The position numbers were made by a program, and so were the translations under genes. The notes beneath the pieces were generated by a model. It did no database searches. It was not told the DNA's origin and saw only the letters and a program-made list of their open reading frames with translations. A DNA stretch of 6,349 bases, taken from positions 1-6,349 of the forward strand of contig MVJJ01000032.1 in NCBI GenBank assembly GCA_003266145.1, given 5' to 3'. The stretch is from Methanosphaera sp. SHI613. Lineage in GTDB: Archaea > Methanobacteriota > Methanobacteria > Methanobacteriales > Methanobacteriaceae. Below, piece by piece: positions 1-4,847 of the stretch. Every line of letters starts with the position of its first letter. Within the stretch, counting starts at the first letter, position 1.

Positions 1-38
1 CTTGGAATAATTCTAAAAAGAGAATGATTTAATCGATA

Positions 39-590
39 TCAGTATAATATCGCATTCAGGAATATATGATAATCAGGGTTGGATGTATGGGTAATCCACT
101 GGGCTTCAACATCAAAGTAATCTCTTACACATTCGACTACCTTAACACCCACAGATTCAACGGCATAACGCATTAATTCAGGATGTTTACAGGGATTTTC
201 ATTTAATTTTTCACAGGGAATGCATAATACGCATGGACCACATGTTAAAAATAATCCATTTAACCTTTTTTCCTCATCAAGCATTTTCTTCAATATTTTT
301 CTTTTTTCTGTCTGAAATAATCTTATGGAGTACTCCCTAAACTCTTTAAATGAAAGATTCCTTTTCTTGAATTCATCGGTAAAAGTAATCTTCGTGAAAT
401 ATAGTTTTATATTAGCATATTTGCCCCATATTTCATTTACATCAAAATTAAATGATGGACAGCTCCAATTATAACCATAACTTGAACATTGGCTGCATTT
501 TTTATCAGTATATTCAAAGTCAACATACCTTTGATAGAAGTCATCCAAATTGGTTGTTAATTCATGCATTTCTATTATATAATCTTCCAT
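39..590 (-). CDS. Cys-rich predicted metal-binding protein, DUF2284 family
   Basis: The 183-residue protein has nine cysteines in two clusters. The N-terminal one is C32-x2-C35 followed by the signature N41-W-S-C44-P. The C-terminal one is C117-x2-C120-x2-C123-x2-C126, then P133-C134-K-H-P and C154. This two-cluster layout with WSCP and PC(K/R)HP is typical of DUF2284, a family of uncharacterised proteins common in methanogens and anaerobic bacteria. From the Cys spacing I infer Fe-S or zinc binding; no catalytic reaction is known to me. There is no signal peptide or membrane segment, so it is probably cytoplasmic. The start at 590 is supported by GGGATGAT at 603-596, five bases upstream; the next Met is residue 8. 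The stop is TGA. The length is normal for the family, so the gene looks complete. Family assignment is confident, function is not. Confidence 0.88.
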   Translation of the reverse strand: MEDYIIEMHELTTNLDDFYQRYVDFEYTDKKCSQCSSYGYNWSCPSFNFDVNEIWGKYANIKLYFTKITFTDEFKKRNLSFKEFREYSIRLFQTEKRKILKKMLDEEKRLNGLFLTCGPCVLCIPCEKLNENPCKHPELMRYAVESVGVKVVECVRDYFDVEAQWITHTSNPDYHIFLNAILY

Positions 591-595
591 ACTAT

Positions 596-603
596 ATCAT
601 CCC
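596..603 (-). promoter_or_regulatory. Ribosome binding site of the DUF2284 gene
   Basis: On the minus strand GGGATGAT lies five bases before the ATG at 590. It resembles the methanogen Shine-Dalgarno core GGTGAT and selects this start over the internal Met at residue 8. Confidence 0.6.
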
Positions 604-633
604 ATTATAAGTAATTTTTTGTAATCCAATGCT

Positions 634-650
634 TAAATAAAATATGTTTC
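634..650 (-). promoter_or_regulatory. Candidate archaeal promoter (BRE/TATA) of the DUF2284 gene
   Basis: On the minus strand GAAAC is followed by ATATTTTATTTA, resembling a purine-rich BRE and a TATA box. A start about 25 bases downstream would give a leader of roughly 20 bases holding the ribosome binding site. A 10-bp perfect palindrome, GCTTTAAAGC (664-673), lies just upstream of this box. The reading rests on spacing only; AT-rich gaps give many such matches. Confidence 0.4.
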
Positions 651-689
651 GACCTTTAATCATGCTTTAAAGCAATACAATTAAAATTT

Positions 690-713
690 AAAAAAAAATA
701 GTTTATTAAAAAA
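690..713 (-). terminator. T-tract terminator after the radical SAM gene
   Basis: Read on the minus strand, the gene's stop codon is followed by a run of six T (713-708) and then nine T (698-690), with no strong hairpin. Repeated T-tracts after a stop codon are the usual archaeal intrinsic terminator. This suggests the DUF2284 gene downstream has its own promoter. Confidence 0.6.
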
Positions 714-723
714 GATAGAAAGT

Positions 724-1593
724 TTAGAATAACGTTGTTTGTCTGGACCTGGTTTTTCCTGGAAAGTCATGCAGATACTTGAATATCTCATCAGGATTGT
801 TCATGATACCTGCATTACTTGTTTTTTTATCAAACAGCTGCATCAATTCATTATTTTTTGGACTTGCTATCGAGTACCTATTCCCATATTCAGACTTATA
901 ACGCTTACTTAGTCCCGGAAAGTGTTCATCCAGTTTTTTATAATAATATTCGCGGTTTCCGTCACGTAGCGTCATGCCCATACCAAAACAGATTATTCCC
1001 TTTACATCAGAACGTATACAAGCATCAAGTATTCCATTGATGTTTTCATATGTATCTGTAATATATGGCAGTATAGGAGTTAGCCATACTACAGTTGGAA
1101 TCTCATTTTCTTTCAGAATTTCAAGCACTTCAATTCTTCTGGTTGTTGTGGATACGTTAGGCTCTATAATTCTGCTTATATCATCATCCATCGAGGTTAG
1201 CGTCATCTGTACTACAAACTTACTTTTTTCATTGATTTTCTTGATTAAATCCAAATCCCTAAGTATCCTATCTGATTTTGTTATGCATGTAAATCCATGA
1301 GAATATTTATATGCCAATTCCATTGCACCTCTAGTGTATTTCAATTCACACTCCAATGGAATATATGGATCAGTCATTGAACCCAATCCAATCATGACAC
1401 GTTCCTTTCTGTTTTTTAATGCTTTCTTTAGTAATTCAAGTGAATTTTTCTTAACCTCTATATCCTCAAAGTCATGCGTCATGTTGTAGACATTGCTTCT
1501 TGAATCACAGTATATGCATCCATGACTGCATCCACGATACAGGTTCATTCCATTATTTTTAGATAAGATTGACTTTACATTTACGTAGTGCAT
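724..1593 (-). CDS. Spl-like radical SAM protein (COG1533 type)
   Basis: The 289-residue protein is a radical SAM enzyme. C22-x3-C26-x2-C29 is the classic CxxxCxxC motif that holds the 4Fe-4S cluster and S-adenosylmethionine. Marks of the Spl-like subgroup follow: MTDPYIP (73-79), E81-x3-Y86-TR, TKSDRILRDLDL (105-116), the I143-EP element with R152-R153, and TPILPYITD (172-180). The C-terminus ends in FPGK...TLF, as in many relatives. The subgroup is named after bacterial spore photoproduct lyase, but this organism type makes no spores and most such proteins have no known substrate, so I do not call it a DNA lyase. The start at 1593 has GTTGAT (1602-1597) four bases upstream, a weak ribosome binding site. 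The upstream gap holds the channel gene's terminators, so the gene is probably transcribed separately. It appears intact. Confidence 0.9.
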   Translation of the reverse strand: MHYVNVKSILSKNNGMNLYRGCSHGCIYCDSRSNVYNMTHDFEDIEVKKNSLELLKKALKNRKERVMIGLGSMTDPYIPLECELKYTRGAMELAYKYSHGFTCITKSDRILRDLDLIKKINEKSKFVVQMTLTSMDDDISRIIEPNVSTTTRRIEVLEILKENEIPTVVWLTPILPYITDTYENINGILDACIRSDVKGIICFGMGMTLRDGNREYYYKKLDEHFPGLSKRYKSEYGNRYSIASPKNNELMQLFDKKTSNAGIMNNPDEIFKYLHDFPGKTRSRQTTLF

Positions 1594-1607
1594 AATATCA
1601 ACATCTT

Positions 1608-1638
1608 AAAAAAAGGTTTAATAAAAAAAGGGTTTGAT
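1608..1638 (-). terminator. Tandem T-tract terminator after the K+ channel gene
   Basis: Two near-identical units stand head to tail. On the plus strand they read AAAAAAAGGTTTAAT (1608-1622) and AAAAAAAGGGTTTGAT (1623-1638), so transcripts of the channel gene meet two separate T7 runs, each preceded by a C-rich step. They lie just beyond a hairpin (1639-1658). The 15/16-bp imperfect duplication looks like a doubled terminator. The same AT-rich stretch must also hold any promoter of the radical SAM gene, since only 61 bases separate the two genes. Confidence 0.6.
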
Positions 1639-1658
1639 ATAGTTTTGGATAAAACTAT
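1639..1658 (-). terminator. Hairpin spanning the K+ channel stop codon
   Basis: ATAGTTTT (1639-1646) and AAAACTAT (1651-1658) pair perfectly around a four-base loop. The TAG stop codon (1657-1655) lies inside the stem. With the two T7 runs downstream it resembles a bacterial-style hairpin plus T-tract terminator. Archaea do not strictly need the hairpin, so it may instead protect the 3' end, or be chance in AT-rich DNA. Confidence 0.4.
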
Positions 1659-2482
1659 TTCTTCTTATACTCTTCTAGGAGTAATTTCTTGAGTTCACGA
1701 TTTTCCTCTTCAAGTGCAGTTATTTTATCATTTATTTCAAATAACTGGTCATTTACAAATTGATTGTTCTCTTCAATAAGAAGAGCGTATTCACGAACAT
1801 TCTTTCGAGTTTCCATCTCGGTTTTTTCATTATATACTGCAGATAGGTGTGCAGTGAATATTGCCACATACCATATTCCTATAATAATCGTCAATGCCGT
1901 CAGAGCTTTTCCTACGGTGGATACTGGTATCACATCCCCATATCCAACAGTACTTGTTGTTACTATGATAAACCACAATGCATCACCTATAGAATCAAAT
2001 GTTTCATCAACCATTATTAGAAGTACCGAGGATATTGCCACATAAATTATCAGTATAATAAACAATAACTTAAACATGTGATTTTGGATAAAATAGAACA
2101 ATGAATCGATATCCTTCACCACATTCCATACCCGTATTACCTTGAATACCTTCAGAAAACGGAATAATCTGAATACTGCAAAATACCTGAATAGCAGGTC
2201 AAATGGAAACAGCGACAACAACGACAGGATGTTTTTATCATCTATAAAAAACTCCTTAAATGATCTATCCGAGCTGTAGAAGTCATATGATAAATCAATG
2301 AACAATAAAACACATACCAAGAAATCATAATCAGCGAATAGATTTTCCATTCGGAAGTTAAATGAGTAAATTATCGATAAAAAGATGAATATTAAATCGA
2401 TAACTGTCAGAATCAACAATATAACATTCTTCAATTCACCCATCAGATGTATATTTTCTTGTGAAACGTATTTATTTATCAT
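1655..2482 (-). CDS. Voltage-gated potassium channel, six-TM Kv/KvAP type
   Basis: The 275-residue membrane protein has the full plan of a voltage-gated K+ channel. S1 is about residues 18-41 and S2 about 53-70 (acidic D63, D67). A short S3-like stretch runs 84-98. S4 carries R99, R105, R108, K111, K114 and R117, the last five exactly three residues apart as in a voltage sensor. S5 is about 137-158. The pore helix and filter read TTSTVGYGD (175-183), the K+-selective TVGYG. S6 is about 190-215, with G202 as a possible gating hinge. Residues 247-268 form a heptad coiled coil (I250, I254, L257, N261, L264, L268) that could hold the tetramer together in the cytoplasm. No RCK/TrkA-N domain is present, so gating is probably by voltage. 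The ATG at 2482 lacks a clear ribosome binding site. Potassium selectivity is confident; the physiological role is inferred. Confidence 0.93.
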   Translation of the reverse strand: MINKYVSQENIHLMGELKNVILLILTVIDLIFIFLSIIYSFNFRMENLFADYDFLVCVLLFIDLSYDFYSSDRSFKEFFIDDKNILSLLSLFPFDLLFRYFAVFRLFRFLKVFKVIRVWNVVKDIDSLFYFIQNHMFKLLFIILIIYVAISSVLLIMVDETFDSIGDALWFIIVTTSTVGYGDVIPVSTVGKALTALTIIIGIWYVAIFTAHLSAVYNEKTEMETRKNVREYALLIEENNQFVNDQLFEINDKITALEEENRELKKLLLEEYKKK

Positions 2483-2518
2483 GTTATCATAAAAAATTCT
2501 TAATTATATTTTATTATG

Positions 2519-2527
2519 TATAATATA
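2519..2527 (-). promoter_or_regulatory. Candidate TATA box of the K+ channel gene
   Basis: On the minus strand TATATTATA lies about 37 bases before the ATG, predicting a transcript start near 2498 and a short leader of roughly 15 bases. That fits the absence of a strong ribosome binding site. A second AT-rich box nearer the ATG (about 2510-2497) would give an almost leaderless transcript. Confidence 0.35.
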
Positions 2528-2536
2528 CTATTTAGA

Positions 2537-2542
2537 TTTATA
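2537..2542 (+). promoter_or_regulatory. Candidate TATA box of the DUF1847 gene
   Basis: TTTATA here would put the transcript start near 2565, inside the inverted repeat at 2546-2578, giving a leader of nearly 70 bases. An alternative AT box at 2584-2594 would start transcription near 2615, just before the ribosome binding site. The sequence does not decide between them. Confidence 0.3.
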
Positions 2543-2545
2543 GGA

Positions 2546-2578
2546 ATGATGATTAAGAACAAAGAATTTAATCATCAT
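2546..2578. repeat. Perfect 11-bp inverted repeat in the divergent promoter region
   Basis: ATGATGATTAA (2546-2556) is repeated in inverted form as TTAATCATCAT (2568-2578) around an 11-base spacer. The arm centres are 22 bp apart, about two helical turns, which suits a dimeric or paired DNA-binding protein. It lies between the diverging K+ channel and DUF1847 genes, so it could control either or both. As RNA it could also form a hairpin in the DUF1847 leader. No protein can be assigned from the sequence. The remaining bases of the 150-bp gap hold only AT-rich promoter-like sequence. Confidence 0.65.
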
Positions 2579-2617
2579 AATACAAATAAATAATTAGCAA
2601 TATTGAAGGTAAATGAT

Positions 2618-2624
2618 AAGGGAG
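2618..2624 (+). promoter_or_regulatory. Ribosome binding site of the DUF1847 gene
   Basis: AAGGGAG lies eight bases before the ATG at 2633, a purine-rich Shine-Dalgarno match at normal spacing, and supports that start. Confidence 0.55.
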
Positions 2625-2632
2625 CCAAGTAA

Positions 2633-3262
2633 ATGAAATATGAATTCACATGCAGTGATTGTGCCGTTTTAAACTGTCAGAAACAGGATAGTCAATACCC
2701 TGAATTCTGTCCTACAAAGGAATTAACTGACAAGGACCTTGAAGATATCAAGAAATTGTATGATGAAGAGAATAATAAGAAGATATCAAGAATATCTGCA
2801 GAGATTGAATCTGATTTTTATTGTAAGTATACAAGAGTTGAGGAAATTGTGGAATTTGCCAAAAGGATGGAATTTAAGAAAATTGGCATTGCCACTTGTG
2901 TAGGTCTACTTGATGAAAGTAGGATATTTGCAGCTATTCTTAAAAAGAAAGGGTTTGAAGTATACACTGCAGCATGCAAGATTGGTGCGATGAAAAAAAC
3001 CACCGTTACAGATATTGCTGTAGAAAAGACCGTTAAGACAGGTAACATCATGTGTAACCCTATTCTTCAGGCCAAGATGCTTAACAATGAATGTACTGAT
3101 TTGAATGTTGTCATCGGTTTATGTGTTGGTCATGATAGTCTTTTTTATAAATACTCAGATGCCCTTGTCACGACACTTGTGACTAAGGATCGTGTACTTG
3201 CACATAACCCTGTCGGTGCTCTATATCAGACAGGCACATATTACAAGAAATTGTTGGAATAA
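2633..3262 (+). CDS. Cys-rich DUF1847 family protein
   Basis: The 209-residue protein matches the DUF1847 family, uncharacterised proteins of methanogens and anaerobic bacteria. The N-terminus has a compact cluster, C7-x2-C10-x4-C15 and C26-P, suggesting a metal or Fe-S site. The main domain begins near residue 62 and carries further cysteines at C64, C89, C115, C141, C154 and C164. They sit in recognisable family stretches: IGIATCVGLLDE (84-95), AACKIGAMKK (113-122), MCNPILQA (140-147) and GLCVGHDSLF (162-171). The C-terminus has HNPVGALY (191-198). Ten cysteines with no signal peptide or membrane segment indicate a cytoplasmic metal- or redox-active protein; the reaction is unknown. The gene diverges from the K+ channel across an inverted repeat and is followed by a T-tract, so it is probably monocistronic. 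It looks complete, ending in TAA. Confidence 0.88.
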   Translation: MKYEFTCSDCAVLNCQKQDSQYPEFCPTKELTDKDLEDIKKLYDEENNKKISRISAEIESDFYCKYTRVEEIVEFAKRMEFKKIGIATCVGLLDESRIFAAILKKKGFEVYTAACKIGAMKKTTVTDIAVEKTVKTGNIMCNPILQAKMLNNECTDLNVVIGLCVGHDSLFYKYSDALVTTLVTKDRVLAHNPVGALYQTGTYYKKLLE

Positions 3263-3309
3263 TGAGTAATGAAATTATCAAGAGTGAAGTATTCGTTAAA
3301 AGAAAATAA

Positions 3310-3325
3310 GTAATTTTAGAATTAC
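3310..3325. repeat. Short palindrome upstream of the HxlR regulator gene
   Basis: GTAATT (3310-3315) and AATTAC (3320-3325) form a perfect inverted repeat with a four-base spacer. It lies between the DUF1847 stop and the regulator start, just upstream of a TATA-like stretch (3331-3340). HxlR-type regulators often control their own gene through short palindromes, so this is a candidate operator. It could also be a weak hairpin ahead of the T-tract at 3340-3350. Confidence 0.4.
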
Positions 3326-3330
3326 CATAG

Positions 3331-3340
3331 CTTTATTAAT
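3331..3340 (+). promoter_or_regulatory. Candidate TATA box of the HxlR cluster
   Basis: CTTTATTAAT lies about 45 bases before the ATG at 3382, predicting a transcript start near 3360 and a leader of about 20 bases with room for the ribosome binding site. It overlaps the start of the preceding gene's T-tract. Confidence 0.35.
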
Positions 3341-3350
3341 TTTTCTTTTT
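3340..3350 (+). terminator. T-tract terminator after the DUF1847 gene
   Basis: TTTTTCTTTTT, two T5 runs split by one C, lies about 80 bases after the DUF1847 stop codon. It is the only strong T-tract between this gene and the HxlR cluster. Confidence 0.45.
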
Positions 3351-3381
3351 AGATATTTATTTAAGCATTCGAGGATATGAT

Positions 3382-3762
3382 ATGATGAAAGATGAGGTAT
3401 GTCCAATATTTGATGTGACAAATTTTTTTAACCGTAAATGGATTTTATGTATCATGATGGATATGTTCAGAGGTAAAAATCGATTCAAAGAATTCAAACA
3501 ATCAAATCCGTCATTAAGTAATTACATATTATCACAAACCCTTAAAGACATGGAAAAAAAGGATTTGATTAAGAAAGTACGAATAGATCATAGCATCAAA
3601 TATGAATTAACGCCAAAAGGACTTAAAGCAAATAAGATGTTATATGAAATGACTCTATTTTCATTATCAGAGCTTGAATGCAGTAAATTAAATGAAAAAA
3701 CAAAAAATGCATTATTTAAAGAATACAAAAAGGCATTATGTGATGATTACAATGAGAAGTGA
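3382..3762 (+). CDS. HxlR-type winged helix-turn-helix transcriptional regulator
   Basis: The 126-residue protein follows the HxlR pattern from end to end. The N-terminal CP is C7-P8; NRKW (17-20) begins the first helix; then come RFKEF (34-38) and the recognition region SNYILSQTLKDMEKKDLIKK (46-65). The wing ends in KYELTPKG (73-80) and a C-terminal dimerisation helix follows. HxlR proteins bind DNA as dimers, and several bacterial members (YodB, HypR) sense electrophiles or disulfide stress through a conserved N-terminal Cys, here C7; C23, C100 and C120 are further candidates. GAGGA (3371-3375) serves the ATG at 3382, though the ATG at 3385 is nearly as good. The last 11 bases overlap the next gene, so the two are surely co-transcribed. 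It probably regulates its own cluster. Fold assignment is confident; redox sensing is inferred. Confidence 0.92.
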   Translation: MMKDEVCPIFDVTNFFNRKWILCIMMDMFRGKNRFKEFKQSNPSLSNYILSQTLKDMEKKDLIKKVRIDHSIKYELTPKGLKANKMLYEMTLFSLSELECSKLNEKTKNALFKEYKKALCDDYNEK

Positions 3763-4135
3763 AATAAGTGAATATGAAGCTGTAGAAGAAGCTGCTATGA
3801 AATTTGTGAAAAGTGTCAAAGAAGGAAACAGCAAATATGCTAAGGAACTATTTACCGATGAGGCAGTTCTATTCGGTTATCTTGATGGTGAACTTGAACA
3901 TGGATCTATCCAACAGTTCTACGACAATGTGGATAGTGTAGATGGTGGAGAAAACTTTAAGGCAAAAGTGGATGTTCTATTGGTTGAAGAAACCCTTGCA
4001 GTAGTACGTGTATTAGAAGAGCAATGGGGAGACCGTATCGACTTTACTGATGTTCTCTTACTTTTGAAGATGAACGGCGAGTGGAAGTGCGTTGCCAAAG
4101 CATACAACCAAAATTCAAATACCATAAAGAACTAA
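3752..4135 (+). CDS. NTF2-like protein, putative lumazine-binding (Lumazine_bd_2-like)
   Basis: The start is placed at ATG 3752, giving 127 residues that begin MRSEISEYEAVEEAA, because GTGAT (3740-3744) lies seven bases upstream and the family usually starts with such a helix. The open frame extends to 3692, but that part is read from the regulator's own coding sequence. The chain resembles the small SnoaL/NTF2-like cone fold: two helices (about 6-30), then FTDEAVLFGYLDGELEHGS (residues 32-50), then strands ending in the hydrophobic run DFTDVLLLLKMNGEWKCVAKAY. The final strand pattern (LLK.NGEWK.V.K) is typical of Pfam Lumazine_bd_2. Such proteins bind small ligands or act as simple enzymes; no catalytic residues can be named here. 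The 11-base overlap with the regulator and the flavin reductase 34 bases downstream suggest a flavin- or quinone-related role, which is inference. Confidence 0.78.
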   Translation: MRSEISEYEAVEEAAMKFVKSVKEGNSKYAKELFTDEAVLFGYLDGELEHGSIQQFYDNVDSVDGGENFKAKVDVLLVEETLAVVRVLEEQWGDRIDFTDVLLLLKMNGEWKCVAKAYNQNSNTIKN

Positions 4136-4146
4136 TATCATATTAG
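4132..4146. repeat. 15-bp perfect palindrome before the flavin reductase gene
   Basis: CTAATAT (4132-4138) and ATATTAG (4140-4146) are mirror arms around one C. It overlaps the stop codon of the NTF2-like gene and lies 23 bases before the flavin reductase start. Like the palindrome at 3310-3325, it has outward TAAT...ATTA half-sites with similar total span (13 versus 14 bases), so both could bind the same HxlR dimer. AT-rich DNA makes such matches easier by chance. Confidence 0.45.
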
Positions 4147-4161
4147 TAAATAATAATTTTA

Positions 4162-4166
4162 GTGAT
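4162..4166 (+). promoter_or_regulatory. Ribosome binding site of the flavin reductase gene
   Basis: GTGAT, the core of the methanogen Shine-Dalgarno sequence, ends three bases before the ATG at 4170. The spacing is short but the match supports this start. Confidence 0.45.
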
Positions 4167-4169
4167 AAT

Positions 4170-4733
4170 ATGAAAAAAGAAATTAATAATACGGAAGCAA
4201 TATTTCCAATGCCGGTCTTAATGGTTGCCACATACAATGAGGATGATAGCGTAAATGTTATGAATGCCGCTTGGGGCAGTATGCTTTCAAGAGATCATAT
4301 AATGTTAAAACTAACCAAGACTCATAAGACCGTTGAAAATATCATGAACAGAAAGGCATTTACCGTGAGCATTGCAGACTCCAAACATGTAGTTGAAGCA
4401 GACTACTTTGGAGTAGTCTCAGGTAATGATACCAGTGATAAGTTCGAAAAAAGTGGACTTACCAGCGTCAAATCAGAAAACATCGATGCACCAATCATCA
4501 ACGAGTTTCCGATTTGCTTTGAATGTGAATTTATCGAGTACCAGGATAGCCAGTATGGCTGTGGCGTAGTAGCTAAGGTCATTAATATGATGGCTGAAGA
4601 CAGCGTATTTGATGGAGATAATATTGACATCAACAAAGTTGAAGCAATAGCCTTCGATCCATATACTCATGGATATTATAAAGTTCAAGAAAGAGTAGGT
4701 GAAGCATTCAAAGATGGATTAAAATTAAAATAA
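4170..4733 (+). CDS. Flavin reductase family protein (flavoredoxin-like FMN split barrel)
   Basis: The 187-residue protein fits the flavin reductase-like, FMN-binding split-barrel family. PMPVLMVATYNEDDSVNVMNAAWGSMLSRD (13-42) is the characteristic N-terminal strand-turn-strand with the N/A-rich FMN-contact loop. IMLKLTKTHKTVENI (44-58) carries the T/H-K-T region that usually contacts the flavin phosphate. KAFTVSIAD (62-70) is the next core strand, and G81-VVSGND lies in the usual loop. FECEFIEY (117-124) and GVVAKVINM (132-140) complete the barrel. Members either reduce free flavin with NAD(P)H or bind FMN as electron carriers; in anaerobes many are flavoredoxin-like, and the sequence does not tell which. 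The protein is cytoplasmic, with cysteines C116, C119 and C131. It is the last gene of the HxlR cluster and may be its main regulated enzyme. A hairpin and T-tract follow. It looks complete. Confidence 0.9.
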   Translation: MKKEINNTEAIFPMPVLMVATYNEDDSVNVMNAAWGSMLSRDHIMLKLTKTHKTVENIMNRKAFTVSIADSKHVVEADYFGVVSGNDTSDKFEKSGLTSVKSENIDAPIINEFPICFECEFIEYQDSQYGCGVVAKVINMMAEDSVFDGDNIDINKVEAIAFDPYTHGYYKVQERVGEAFKDGLKLK

Positions 4734-4754
4734 TCCATTAAAGAAAAAATAATA

Positions 4755-4794
4755 GTTTTCAATTTGATAATTGAGAACAAACACTTCTTTTTTT
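4755..4794 (+). terminator. Hairpin plus T7 terminator of the HxlR cluster
   Basis: GTTTTCAATT (4755-4764) pairs with AATTGAGAAC (4769-4778) around a four-base loop, a 10-bp stem with one G-U pair. Nine bases later comes T7 (4788-4794), itself the loop side of a second small inverted repeat, CTTCTT/AAGAAG (4784-4800). It sits 21 bases after the flavin reductase stop and marks the end of the cluster before the convergent transporter gene. Confidence 0.6.
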
Positions 4795-4830
4795 AAGAAG
4801 ATTAATCCCCCGAAAGTATAGACTATTTTT

Positions 4831-4844
4831 AAAATTAAAAAAAA
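4831..4844 (-). terminator. T8 terminator after the MATE gene
   Basis: On the minus strand eight T (4844-4837) begin three bases after the transporter's TAA stop codon, followed by AATTTT. No strong hairpin precedes it, as is common in archaea. Between this and the opposing terminator lies a C5 run (4807-4811), unusual in such AT-rich DNA, with no recognised function. Confidence 0.55.
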
Positions 4845-4847
4845 GAG

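Noticed and set aside
819..1300. Plus-strand open frames opposite the radical SAM gene
   Set aside because: They lie antisense to a gene with clear family motifs, have no ribosome binding site and no recognisable protein character.
1764..2045. Plus-strand open frame of 93 codons opposite the K+ channel pore region
   Set aside because: Antisense shadow of a well supported channel gene; no start signal and no family resemblance.
39..2482. The three minus-strand genes as a single operon
   Set aside because: The gaps contain T-tract terminators and promoter-like boxes, and the functions are unrelated, so separate transcription is more likely.
2546..2578. Inverted repeat as an insertion-sequence end or a CRISPR repeat
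   Set aside because: There is no transposase, no target duplication and only one copy; a regulatory site or leader hairpin fits better.
2818..3051. Minus-strand open frame inside the DUF1847 gene
   Set aside because: Hydrophobic antisense shadow of a confident coding region, without promoter or ribosome binding site.
4403..4688. Two overlapping minus-strand open frames opposite the flavin reductase gene
   Set aside because: Both lie fully within the opposite strand of a conserved gene and overlap each other in different frames; no start signals.
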